This document shows, piece by piece, positions 25,725 through 34,295 of a stretch of 64,000 bases of DNA. The DNA comes from DATKQY01 sp035532475. Its GTDB lineage: Bacteria > Actinomycetota > Acidimicrobiia > Acidimicrobiales > Bog-793. How positions within the stretch are numbered: the stretch's first letter is position 1; each line of letters opens with the position of its first letter. A program made the position numbers and the translations under genes. Under the pieces are notes generated by a model. It did not search any database. It saw only the letters and a list, made by a program, of their open reading frames with translations, and had not been told where the DNA came from. The DNA lies in assembly GCA_035532475.1 (NCBI GenBank), contig DATKQY010000057.1, positions 1 to 64,000 on the forward strand, in the 5' to 3' direction.

Positions 25725-26228
25725 ATGGCAGGCCTAGAAGACCTCTACCGCGAGATCATCCTCGACCACTACCGCTCCCCCCGCAACCGCGGCGAGCTCC
25801 CGACGCCGCCCGCGCACCGCGTCGAGGGGTTCAACCCGCTCTGCGGCGACGAGGTGGTCCTCTTCCTCGACGTCGAGGACGACGTCGTGGCCGACCTCAA
25901 GATCTCCGGTCAGGGCTGCTCGATCAGCCAGTCCTCGGCCTCGATGATGTCGGCGGCCGTGAAGGGCAAGCCCGTCGCCGAGGCGAGGCGGCTGATGCGC
26001 TCGTTCAAGGCCATGATGTCGATCCACGAGGCGCAGCTCGGCAGCGACGGCGGCGGCCCGGACGAGGGCACCGAGGCCGAGATCGTGGACCCGGAGTCCC
26101 TGGGTGAGCTCGCAGCGCTCCAGGGAGTCGTAAAGTTCCCAGTGCGCATCAAATGCGCGACATTGTCATGGAACACCCTGGCCCAGGGGCTCGAAGAGAT
26201 CGAGGCGGGCGCCGGGGGTTCCGGCTGA
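25725..26228 (+). CDS. sufU: Sulfur transfer protein SufU
   Basis: 167 residues. The three ligand cysteines are in FNPLCGDEV, GQGCSISQSS and IKCATLSW, with the Asp after the first Cys. The 18-20 residue insert between cysteines 2 and 3 relative to IscU (region MMSIHEAQ...DEGTEAE) is SufU-specific. SufU binds zinc and accepts persulfide from SufS. It ends the operon; a serine/glycine-rich tail closes the protein. Confidence 0.95.
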   Translation: MAGLEDLYREIILDHYRSPRNRGELPTPPAHRVEGFNPLCGDEVVLFLDVEDDVVADLKISGQGCSISQSSASMMSAAVKGKPVAEARRLMRSFKAMMSIHEAQLGSDGGGPDEGTEAEIVDPESLGELAALQGVVKFPVRIKCATLSWNTLAQGLEEIEAGAGGSG

Positions 26229-26316
26229 GCCGGCGGCGGACCCTCGGGCCCGTTCACCCGGGTCGACCGGAGCCCAGGCAACAGTGACGCGACGGCGAGG
26301 CCGTTAAGAGAACAGA

Positions 26317-29300
26317 ATGCGTTCCGCTGCGGACTTCGGTCTCGCGACCAGGGAGAACGATGGCGTTGTCCGGCTCCGCCGGCGGCAGCGCATCGGGGGT
26401 GCTCTCGTCGCGCTCGCGTTGCTCGGGGCCGGCGCCTCCTTCGCCGCCAACGGCACGCCGGCACAGGCGAAGCAGCCCACGCTCTTCGGCGGCGCCGTCG
26501 TCCTGAACGATACCCACGACCCCGTGGTTTTAGACCTGGCGACCGGCCAGGCGGCGCTGCAGCTGGCCGGCGTGCCCGCGGAGGTGGGCGCGCCCTCGGC
26601 CTCGCCGTCGCAGGTGAGCGTGGTGCCCGTCGAGGGCGGCACGCTGCTCCTCGACAACCTCACCGGGAGCTTCAACTTCCTCGGCCAAGGAGGCGTCCTG
26701 GTGAAGACGACGGGCGGCGGCGTCGGCCTGCCACCCCGAGCCGGGATCACCGGCGCGGCCGCGTTCGCGGCCGGCCCCGATGCGTACATCGTGCGCTACG
26801 CCCCGCACGCGGCCACGATCGATCTCGTGAGCGAGGCGACCGTCCAGATCGCCGCCGAGCTCACCTCGAACGCCGCGTCGAAGCACACCACCGTCAACCG
26901 CCCGGTCCAGCTGCTCGGCTCGGCCACCGCGGGCGGCTCGATCGCCAGCCAGGCGAGCGCCCCCTACCTGCCGGGCCAGGTCGTGACCGCCAACGGGAGC
27001 CTCTACGCGCTGGTCAACACCGGCCACGTGACGAGGCTCGTCGAGATCGCCCAGGTCCCGGGCGACAAGCTGAGCCGGAGCGTGACCGCACAGCTCGCCG
27101 GCGGGACCGTCGCCGCGCTGAGCTCGGGTCCGCTCACCCCGGCCGGGAGGACCGCGGGCGTCGCGCTCGCCACGCCGGGAAGCATCGAGACCTTCGTGCC
27201 CGGCCGTCCTCCGCACAGAACCACGGTGCCGGACGGAGCGGCCACCACGACGATCGTGCCGGTCGGCAACTCGGCCGGTGACCTCTGGTTCGTCTACCAG
27301 CGCGGCCCGGCGACGGACCGCCTCGTCGGTGTCGATCCCGCGACCGGCGCGCTCGTCGGCCCGCTCGCGCTCTCGGACGCGCCCCGGGGCACCTTCCGCT
27401 CGCCCGTGCTCGCCAACGGCGCCGTCTACGCGCTGGTCGACGACGGCTCGCCAACGCCACCGCTCGTCGTCGTCGACCCGGCGACCGGCAGGGTCGCCCC
27501 GCTCCGGGGCGTCCCGACGTATCCGCGCATCAAGGTCGAGTCGCCGACGTTCAAGACCCCGGAGATCCTCGCGATCGGCCCGCGCGTCATCATCAACAAC
27601 CCCGACAGCGACTTCGCCGTCGTCGTGTTCACCGACAACTCCGCGCCGCCGCTCAAGGTGGACAAGGAGTCGTCGCCGAGGATCGACCCGGGCGCCCTCG
27701 GCGCCACCGTGAGCGTGAAGAGCGTGCACTCCGCCACCACCACCACGACGACGACGCCGGCCCGCTCCACGGGGAGCACCCCGACGAACACCGCGACCAC
27801 GGTCCCGAGCGCCACGACGTCGACCTCGCTGCCGCCGGTGGTCGCCCCCCAGCGGGTGACCGTCCTGCAGAGCTGCAGCAACACCAAGCAGAAGCCCCAC
27901 GAGCCCCAGCTGCTGCCGGCGGTGCCCGCGACGAACTCCGTCCAGCTGTCGTGGACCTATCCGCTGCTCACGAGCGAGGACTGTGAGCCGACCTCCTACG
28001 TCGTCACCGCCACCCCGCAGGCCGGCGCCCCCGCGCCCGCGCAGACGTCGTACGTCGTGAACGGCGGGACGACCTTCGCCTTCCCGGGCCTGCGCTCCAA
28101 CACGACGTACCTCTTCGTCGTGTCGGCGTACATCGGCAAGGCGTCGACGGCGTCGGCGCCGCTCGCGGTCACGACCGAGGCCGAAGGTCCCGACGCCCCC
28201 ACCGGCGTGACGACGAGCGCCGACGGCGCCACGGGGTGGACGGTGAGCTGGACGACCTGCTCGCAGGACCAGTGCAAGAGCAGCGACACCGTCGCTGAGT
28301 GGCGGATCACCGGGACGGCCTGCGGCGGCTCCTTCGTCAGCTCCCCGCCGGTCATCTCGGTCTCCGGAGGCGCCCAGAGCGCCCAGGTCAGCTTCTCCTC
28401 CTACCCCGCCCTCGTCGGTGACCAGATGAGCTTCCAGGTGCAGGGGATCGGCGCCGACGGCCTCGTCGGCAACCCGACCCAGGACGGCAGCTGCACCCAG
28501 GGCTGGCGACCGCCCAACTCGGCGCTCATCAGCCTGCAGGCCGGCGGCACCGCGGGGCCGAACGCGAGCGTCACCGCGAGCCTCTCCGTGCTGACGGCGG
28601 GCGATCCGACCCAGGCCTTCGGGAGCGCCTCGACCCTGTTCGTCTACTCCGTCGGCGGCCAGACGGTGGGGCCGACCAGCGCCCAGCAGGTGAGCATCCC
28701 GGGCTTCACCGCCGGCATGAACTACCCGACGTCGGTCACCGTCTATCCGGCGGGCCATCCGGGCGCCTCGGTGACCATCAACGGCCCGCCCCTCTCGATC
28801 ACGAGCCCCTGGCCGGCCGCGCTCGCGCTCGACGCCAGCGCGACGGCGAGCCCCTCGAACGCCAACCAGGGGACCCTCACCGCGACCCTCTCCAACGTCT
28901 ACGCGGGCATCAAGGCGGCGACGCCCCTCACCGCGACGGGCACGGCGCTCTGCGGCCAGGTCGTCACCCCGCTCCTCAACCTGCCGGTCGTGCCCACGGG
29001 CACCGGGGCCGACGGCCAGGTCACGTTCAACCAGTTCGACCTGACCGCCGACGGCGGCAGCTGCACGCTCTCGCTGAAGGTCGCCGAGACGACGACGAAC
29101 TACCACGGCGGTCCCTCGCCGATGCTGAGCGCGGCGTTCACGCCGGTCGGGGCCACCCAGCCCGCTGCGTCGAACTTCTCCTACGGCTGGGCGACCGGCG
29201 GCCTGCCGAGCTTCGACCCGACGGGCGGCGGCTCCTTCTCCGGGAAGGTGACGGTCGCCTCGAGCAACGTCCTCGCCACGCTCGGGGTGAACTGGGCGGT

Positions 29301-29724
29301 ACAGGGGACCGTCTCGACCACCGGCACTTCGTGCTCGACGTCGTTCCAGCCGGTGTCGAGCGGGAGCTTCCAGAACGTGACCGTCGACATGTCGGCCTGC
29401 CTGAACAAGCTGGGGCTGAACCCGAATCTGGCGAACCAGACGAACATCACGGCGGGCGTCACGATCGAGTGGACCTACCTGGGCGTGACGGTGCAGCTCG
29501 TGCTCCCTAACATCGCGCCCGTCCCGAGCCCGACCACCACGACCACCACCACCACGACGACGACGACCACGACGCTGCCGCCCACGACCACGACCACGAC
29601 GACCACGACGCTGCCGCCCACCACCACCACCACCACCACGACCACGACCACGACCACGGTGGCGACGACCACGACGACGACGCCCACGACCACGACGACG
29701 ACCCCCGCCACATCCTCCAGCTAG
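26317..29724 (+). CDS. Large secreted beta-propeller/Fn3 protein with threonine-rich tail
   Basis: 1135 residues. A positively charged N-terminus (RLRRRQR) and hydrophobic stretch IGGALVALALLGAGASFA at 27-44 form a signal peptide or anchor. Residues about 55-440 contain repeated LDLATG, VDPATGALVG, VDPATGRVAP units typical of PQQ/YVTN-like beta-propellers. A Thr/Ser linker (about 470-510) precedes at least one and probably two Fn3 domains (about 540-640 and 640-740), then further beta-rich modules with scattered Cys pairs, and a Pro/Thr tail from about 1070. No sortase motif or C-terminal TM is visible. TAAGAG lies six bases before ATG. It heads the MoxR-DUF58-transglutaminase operon and may be a surface or adhesin-like protein; function unknown. 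Confidence 0.85.
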   Translation: MRSAADFGLATRENDGVVRLRRRQRIGGALVALALLGAGASFAANGTPAQAKQPTLFGGAVVLNDTHDPVVLDLATGQAALQLAGVPAEVGAPSASPSQVSVVPVEGGTLLLDNLTGSFNFLGQGGVLVKTTGGGVGLPPRAGITGAAAFAAGPDAYIVRYAPHAATIDLVSEATVQIAAELTSNAASKHTTVNRPVQLLGSATAGGSIASQASAPYLPGQVVTANGSLYALVNTGHVTRLVEIAQVPGDKLSRSVTAQLAGGTVAALSSGPLTPAGRTAGVALATPGSIETFVPGRPPHRTTVPDGAATTTIVPVGNSAGDLWFVYQRGPATDRLVGVDPATGALVGPLALSDAPRGTFRSPVLANGAVYALVDDGSPTPPLVVVDPATGRVAPLRGVPTYPRIKVESPTFKTPEILAIGPRVIINNPDSDFAVVVFTDNSAPPLKVDKESSPRIDPGALGATVSVKSVHSATTTTTTTPARSTGSTPTNTATTVPSATTSTSLPPVVAPQRVTVLQSCSNTKQKPHEPQLLPAVPATNSVQLSWTYPLLTSEDCEPTSYVVTATPQAGAPAPAQTSYVVNGGTTFAFPGLRSNTTYLFVVSAYIGKASTASAPLAVTTEAEGPDAPTGVTTSADGATGWTVSWTTCSQDQCKSSDTVAEWRITGTACGGSFVSSPPVISVSGGAQSAQVSFSSYPALVGDQMSFQVQGIGADGLVGNPTQDGSCTQGWRPPNSALISLQAGGTAGPNASVTASLSVLTAGDPTQAFGSASTLFVYSVGGQTVGPTSAQQVSIPGFTAGMNYPTSVTVYPAGHPGASVTINGPPLSITSPWPAALALDASATASPSNANQGTLTATLSNVYAGIKAATPLTATGTALCGQVVTPLLNLPVVPTGTGADGQVTFNQFDLTADGGSCTLSLKVAETTTNYHGGPSPMLSAAFTPVGATQPAASNFSYGWATGGLPSFDPTGGGSFSGKVTVASSNVLATLGVNWAVQGTVSTTGTSCSTSFQPVSSGSFQNVTVDMSACLNKLGLNPNLANQTNITAGVTIEWTYLGVTVQLVLPNIAPVPSPTTTTTTTTTTTTTTLPPTTTTTTTTTLPPTTTTTTTTTTTTTVATTTTTTPTTTTTTPATSSS
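29532..29703 (+). repeat. Low-complexity ACC/ACG repeat encoding poly-Thr
   Basis: About 170 bp of near-perfect ACN codons, broken by two LPP units. It encodes the Thr-rich tail of the secreted protein and would be prone to slippage; codons alternate ACC and ACG. Confidence 0.95.
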
Positions 29725-29785
29725 GGAACGCGATGAACCGGCGGATCCGACACAGCCGAACGACGACCAAAGGAGCGCGAGCCCG

Positions 29786-30757
29786 GTGAGCCAGGACTAC
29801 GAGCAGACGGCGCACTTCGCCCAGCGTTTCGAGCATCTGAGCGGCAACGTGGCCCGCGTCATCCAGGGCAAGGACGAGGTCATCCGCCTCGCCATCATCT
29901 GCATGCTCGCCGAGGGCCACCTCCTCGTGGAGGACGTGCCCGGCACGGGCAAGACGACGCTGGCGCGGGCGCTCGCGGCCTCGGTGTCCCTCACGTGGAA
30001 CCGCATCCAGTTCACCCCGGACCTCCTGCCCTCGGACGTCACCGGCGTCTCGGTGTTCAACCAGGCGACGACGGATTTCGAGTTCCGGCCGGGCGCGGTC
30101 TTCGCCAACATCGTCATCGGCGACGAGATCAACCGCGCCTCGCCGAAGACGCAGTCCGCGCTGCTCGAGGTGATGGAGGAGCGGACCGTGACGACCGACG
30201 CGATCGTCTACCCGGCCCCGCGCCCGTTCATGGTCATCGCGACCCAGAACCCGATCGACATGGAGGGCACCTACCAGCTCCCCGAGGCGCAGCTCGACCG
30301 CTTCCTCATGCGCCTGTCCGTCGGCTACCCCGCCCCCGAGGCGGAGGCGCTCATCCTGCGCTCGCAGAAGAACGGGGCGACCGTCGAGCAGCTCAACGCG
30401 GTGCTGACCGTGCACGACCTGCTGCGGATGATCGAGCACGTGAAGACGGTCGAGGTGACGCCGGCGATCGAGCAGTACGTCATCAGCCTCGCGACCCACA
30501 CCCGCACCGCCCCGGAGATCCGCCTCGGCGTGTCGCCCCGCGGGAGCCTCGCCCTCGTGAAGGCGGCCCGCGCCGCGGCCGCCGCGGAGGGCCGGCCGTT
30601 CGTCACGCCAGAAGACGTGAAGGCGGTCGCGACGATGGTCCTCTCGCACCGGGTCCTGCTGCGACCCGAGGCCGAGCTGCAGGGAAGGACGAGCGCGGAG
30701 ATGATCCAGCGGGCGCTGCAGAGCGTGCCCGTGCCGCGCACCGTCCCCGTCGGCTAG
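29786..30757 (+). CDS. MoxR-type AAA+ ATPase
   Basis: 323 residues. Walker A is VPGTGKTTLARALA, Walker B is IVIGDEINRASPKTQ, sensor 1 lies in VIATQNPIDMEGTY and the arginine finger region follows in PEAQLDRFLMR. MoxR proteins act as chaperones that mature or activate partner proteins, usually encoded beside DUF58 and transglutaminase-like genes, exactly as here. GTG 29786 follows AAAGGAG with a 10-base gap. It starts 61 bp after the secreted Fn3 protein, which could be its client. Confidence 0.95.
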   Translation: MSQDYEQTAHFAQRFEHLSGNVARVIQGKDEVIRLAIICMLAEGHLLVEDVPGTGKTTLARALAASVSLTWNRIQFTPDLLPSDVTGVSVFNQATTDFEFRPGAVFANIVIGDEINRASPKTQSALLEVMEERTVTTDAIVYPAPRPFMVIATQNPIDMEGTYQLPEAQLDRFLMRLSVGYPAPEAEALILRSQKNGATVEQLNAVLTVHDLLRMIEHVKTVEVTPAIEQYVISLATHTRTAPEIRLGVSPRGSLALVKAARAAAAAEGRPFVTPEDVKAVATMVLSHRVLLRPEAELQGRTSAEMIQRALQSVPVPRTVPVG

Positions 30758-30786
30758 ACGAGCCCGAAGGTGGCGGAGGACCGGCG

Positions 30787-30864
30787 ATGAGCGGCACGGG
30801 AGGCGGTGGTGCGGCGAGCCTCGGCAGTGGCGCGGCCGCGCCGGGCGCGGTGCCGGCGAGATGA
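30787..30864 (+). CDS. Possible 25-residue leader peptide
   Basis: GGAGG lies seven bases before ATG 30787; the frame encodes a Gly/Ala/Ser-rich peptide ending at a TGA that overlaps the ATG of the DUF58 gene (ATGA). This arrangement could couple translation of DUF58 to this frame. The composition carries no other information and it may not be a functional protein. Confidence 0.3.
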   Translation: MSGTGGGGAASLGSGAAAPGAVPAR

Positions 30865-31997
30865 CCCGGACCGGCATCGGCGCCCTCGTCGGCGGCGTGG
30901 TCCTCGCCGTCGTCGGCTGGGTCCTCGTCTGGCCCGCGCTCGTCGTGCTCGGGTTCGGCGCGCTGCTGCTCGTCGCGCTCGCGATGGGCTACACGAGGCG
31001 CAAGCCCCGCCTCGAGATCGACCGCTCGATCCACCCGGCGCGCGTCCCGAAGGGGACGCCGGCGATCGCGTACCTCACGTTCACCAACCACGGGCGCGCC
31101 CACGTGCCGCCGATGGTTGCCCTGCAGCCCTTCGGCCTCGGGGAGGTGCGCCTCGCCCTCCCCCGCCTCGCCGGTGGCCAGGTCGGCGTCCGCACCTACC
31201 GGCTCCCGACGATGCGGCGCGGCATCTTCCAGCTCGGGCCGCTCGAGCTCACCCGCGGCGACCCCTTCGCCCTCGTGCGCTCGACCCAGCACCACGGCGG
31301 GAACGACCAGATCTGGGTCTACCCGCGGATCCTCCCGCTCCGGCCGTTGCCGACCGGCGTGAACCGCTCCCTCGAGGGCCCGACCTCCGAGACCGCCCAG
31401 GAGGGGACCCTCACCTTCCACCGCATCCGCGAGTACGAGACCGGTGACGACCTGCGGATGATCCACTGGAAGTCGACGGCGCGCGCCGGCAAGCTCATGG
31501 TCCGCCACAACGTCGACACCTCCCAGCCGTACACGGTCGTCGTCCTCGACCTGCGGCCCGCGGTGTACTCGGAGGAGACGTTCGAGACAGCCGTCGACGT
31601 CGCCGCCTCGGTGGTCAACTGCTCGACGTTCGGCCGCTCACCGGTCGAGCTGCAGACGACGGACGGCAAGCGCCTCGGCGGGCCGGAGACGCGCGAGGCC
31701 CAGCCGCTCGTCGACCACCTCGCCGGCGTCCAGCCGGATCCCGCCAACTCGCTCGCCAACCACCTCCTGCGGCTGCGCCGCGAGCGCGGCGGGACCGCGC
31801 TCGTCGTCGTGACGGGCGTGCTCGACGTCGGGGACCTGCCCGTGGTCGCGAGCCTGAGACGGCGGTTCCAGCGACTCGTCGTCGCCTCGATCGTCCCGGA
31901 GTCCCAGCGCCCGATCCAGTTCCCGGGCGTCCACGTCCTGACGGCGACCGACGGCGACGAGCTCACCGGCCTGTGGAACCTGGACGCGGCGCGGTGA
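30861..31997 (+). CDS. DUF58 family membrane protein
   Basis: 378 residues. Two N-terminal hydrophobic segments (about 6-45) anchor a soluble domain. The DUF58 signature REYETGDDLRMIHWKSTAR is at about 193-211. A vWA-like region follows, starting at VVVLDLRP. These proteins are regular partners of MoxR and transglutaminase-like proteins. The ATG overlaps a tiny upstream frame, and the stop overlaps the next start (GTGA), so the operon is tightly coupled. Confidence 0.93.
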   Translation: MTRTGIGALVGGVVLAVVGWVLVWPALVVLGFGALLLVALAMGYTRRKPRLEIDRSIHPARVPKGTPAIAYLTFTNHGRAHVPPMVALQPFGLGEVRLALPRLAGGQVGVRTYRLPTMRRGIFQLGPLELTRGDPFALVRSTQHHGGNDQIWVYPRILPLRPLPTGVNRSLEGPTSETAQEGTLTFHRIREYETGDDLRMIHWKSTARAGKLMVRHNVDTSQPYTVVVLDLRPAVYSEETFETAVDVAASVVNCSTFGRSPVELQTTDGKRLGGPETREAQPLVDHLAGVQPDPANSLANHLLRLRRERGGTALVVVTGVLDVGDLPVVASLRRRFQRLVVASIVPESQRPIQFPGVHVLTATDGDELTGLWNLDAAR

Positions 31998-34264
31998 CGA
32001 GGCGCGTCCTCAGCATCTCGCTGAGCGGCCTGCTCGCGTTCGTCGCGACCTTCGTGGCCTCGGCGCCGTGGTGGCGGGCGTTCCCGGTCGCGACGCTCGT
32101 CCCCCTCCTGCTCGGCGCGGCAGCGATCTCGGTCGTCCTGCCGCCGCTCGTCGCGCTCGGGCTGCGCCGCTCGGCGACGATCTCGATCGTGCTGTCGATC
32201 GTCGTCTTCCTCGTCTACGCGCTCGGGGTGACGCTGCAGGACATCGGGTCCTTCGACATGCTGCTGCGGGGCTTCACCCAGGGGCTCGCCCGCCTGCTGT
32301 CGGTCGCGCTGCCGGTCTCCCAGCCCCGCTGGCTCTACGTGGCCCCCGTCGCGCTCACCTGGCTCACCGGCGCCGCAACCTCCGAGCTGCTCACACGCGA
32401 CACCGGGTCGGGCGTCGCCGCCCTCTTCTGGGCGGCCTCCTTCGCCCTCGCCTTCTCGGTCACCGCGGGGGCCCCCGGCAACGACGTCGGCTGGGCCGTC
32501 GTGCTCGTCGTCGTGGCCGGGTTCCTCGTCGCGCTCCGCCGCTACTTGCCGGACCTGTTCGGGACGACCGTCGACCCGGACTCCACCGAGGGGGCGCCGG
32601 GCGGGCGGCGGCTGCGCGCGCGGCCGCTCGCGTTCGGCGCGGCGAGCCTCGCCGCGGCCGCGCTGATCGGGATCTTCGCCATCCCCGCCGTCCCGGCGCT
32701 GAAGGCGCAGCCCGTGACGCCGGCGCGCCAGCCGCCCGTCTCGGCGAGCACACCCCTCACCCCGACGGCGACGATGGTGGAGCTGCGGAACCTCACCCCG
32801 AGGCAGCCGAGCCCGCTGTTCGACTTCAGTGCCAACCGCCCGACGTCGGGCTACGTCAGCCTCGCCGGGCTCGACGCCTACGACGGGAGCATCTGGAGCT
32901 TCACGCGCACGTTCCACCCGACCGGTGGACGGGTGCCGCCCGCCGTCGGCGCGTTCGCCGACCTGCGCCAGCCGCTCGCCACCGGGCACTACAAGATCCT
33001 CCGCACCCTCGACTTCCCCTGGATGCCCTACGTCGACCGGCCGGCCAACGTCACGGGGCTGCCCGCCGGCTTCGGCTTCGACGCGCTCACCGGGATGATC
33101 GTCCCGGAGAGCGCGCTCACAGCAGGGGCCACCTACACGGTCGTCTCCCAGCCGACGGCGGTGACCCTCGCCACGCTCGGCGCCGGCCAGCTCAACCTCG
33201 GCTTCGTCGCCTCGCCCGATCCAGCGGACACGCTCGTCCCCGTCGACGAGCAGGCCAGCCTGAGCGGCGTCATCAAGATCCTCCAGCGCCAGACCGGCGC
33301 GACGGCGGCCGTCCCGCTGACCTTCCTCCACGCGGTCGCCGAGGAGTTCCGCACCCAGTACCGGCGGCTCGCCCCGAGCATGGCGAACGACACGACCTTC
33401 GCGGACGCCGTGAACGCCGTCGTCACGAACCACAAGGCGACCCCCGAGGAGTTCGCCACCGTCTTCGCCCTGATCGCCAGGCAGCTCGGCGTCCCGGCAC
33501 GCCTCGTCACCGGCTTCCGCCTGGCCGGTCCCGGCTCGACGCCCGCGCCGACGGTCCCCGGCAAGACCTACACGGTGACGAGCGCGGACGCGTGGACCTG
33601 GGTCGAGCTCCCGGTGAACGGGCTCGGCTGGGTCGTGGCCGACCCGACGCCCTCCAAGACCGGCACGCCCGTCGTGCCGACCGCGGCGCCGCGCGCGGCA
33701 TCGACCACGACGACGTCCCCCCAGATCCGCTCGGCGAGCCACCCCCAGACGAGCGTCCGCAAGACGGCGAAGCCGACGGTCTTCCCGAAGACCCACAACA
33801 CCGCCGACAACACCGGCCTGTTCGCCGCGTTGGCGGGCGTGGTCGTCCTCCTGGCCGCCCTGCCGGCCGGCATCATCCTCACCAAGCTGCGCCGCCGCCG
33901 CCGGCGGCGGCGGCTGACGGACCCGACGCTTCGCGTCACGGCTGCCTGGCTGGAAGCGCTCGACACCTTGGACGAGGCCGACCTGCAAGACCTCGGGCCG
34001 CTCACGAACCGCGAGGTGGTGGAGCGCACGAGGGAGCGCTTCGGCGACGGCGCAGCGGGTCACGCCCTCGCGGTGGCCGAGCGGGCGAGCGCGGCGACCT
34101 TCTCCTCCCGCCCGCTGATCGACCGGGCCCAGGCCGAGTCGACCTGGTCCGAGCTCGACGCGCTGCGCCGTGCGGTGAGCGAAGCGCTGCCGTTCAGGCT
34201 GCGCCTGCGGGCGACCTTCGCCATCGCCCGCCAGCAGCAGCGGGCGCGCTCGCCGAGGCGCTAA
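31994..34264 (+). CDS. TgpA-like membrane protein with degenerate transglutaminase domain
   Basis: 756 residues. Six or seven N-terminal TM segments (about 1-235), an extracytoplasmic region with the transglutaminase-like core (about 445-555), one TM helix near 610-630 and a basic cytoplasmic tail, the TgpA layout. The catalytic triad is broken: where GxCxxFA is expected it reads ATPEEFA (about 480), and where DAHAWVEV is expected it reads DAWTWVEL (about 530); only the Asp of DPTP remains. Cys becomes Pro and His becomes Trp, so cross-linking or protease activity is unlikely. A binding or scaffold role is inferred. GTG start is coupled to the DUF58 stop. Confidence 0.92.
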   Translation: MTRRVLSISLSGLLAFVATFVASAPWWRAFPVATLVPLLLGAAAISVVLPPLVALGLRRSATISIVLSIVVFLVYALGVTLQDIGSFDMLLRGFTQGLARLLSVALPVSQPRWLYVAPVALTWLTGAATSELLTRDTGSGVAALFWAASFALAFSVTAGAPGNDVGWAVVLVVVAGFLVALRRYLPDLFGTTVDPDSTEGAPGGRRLRARPLAFGAASLAAAALIGIFAIPAVPALKAQPVTPARQPPVSASTPLTPTATMVELRNLTPRQPSPLFDFSANRPTSGYVSLAGLDAYDGSIWSFTRTFHPTGGRVPPAVGAFADLRQPLATGHYKILRTLDFPWMPYVDRPANVTGLPAGFGFDALTGMIVPESALTAGATYTVVSQPTAVTLATLGAGQLNLGFVASPDPADTLVPVDEQASLSGVIKILQRQTGATAAVPLTFLHAVAEEFRTQYRRLAPSMANDTTFADAVNAVVTNHKATPEEFATVFALIARQLGVPARLVTGFRLAGPGSTPAPTVPGKTYTVTSADAWTWVELPVNGLGWVVADPTPSKTGTPVVPTAAPRAASTTTTSPQIRSASHPQTSVRKTAKPTVFPKTHNTADNTGLFAALAGVVVLLAALPAGIILTKLRRRRRRRRLTDPTLRVTAAWLEALDTLDEADLQDLGPLTNREVVERTRERFGDGAAGHALAVAERASAATFSSRPLIDRAQAESTWSELDALRRAVSEALPFRLRLRATFAIARQQQRARSPRR

Positions 34265-34277
34265 CCCCGAGGGCGGG

Positions 34278-34295
34278 GGCGGGGGGCGCCCCGCC
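34278..34295. terminator. GC hairpin between convergent genes
   Basis: GGCGGGG and CCCCGCC pair around a 4-base loop in the 30-bp gap between the TgpA-like gene and the kinase gene. No T tract. Confidence 0.45.

Noticed and set aside
29532..29703. ACC/ACG repeat as a CRISPR-like array
   Set aside because: Continuous codon-level repeat without spacers, inside an open frame.
31319..34063. 914-residue minus-strand frame opposite DUF58 and the TgpA-like gene
   Set aside because: Low-complexity Arg/Gly/Asp content, no motifs; the plus strand carries recognised proteins.
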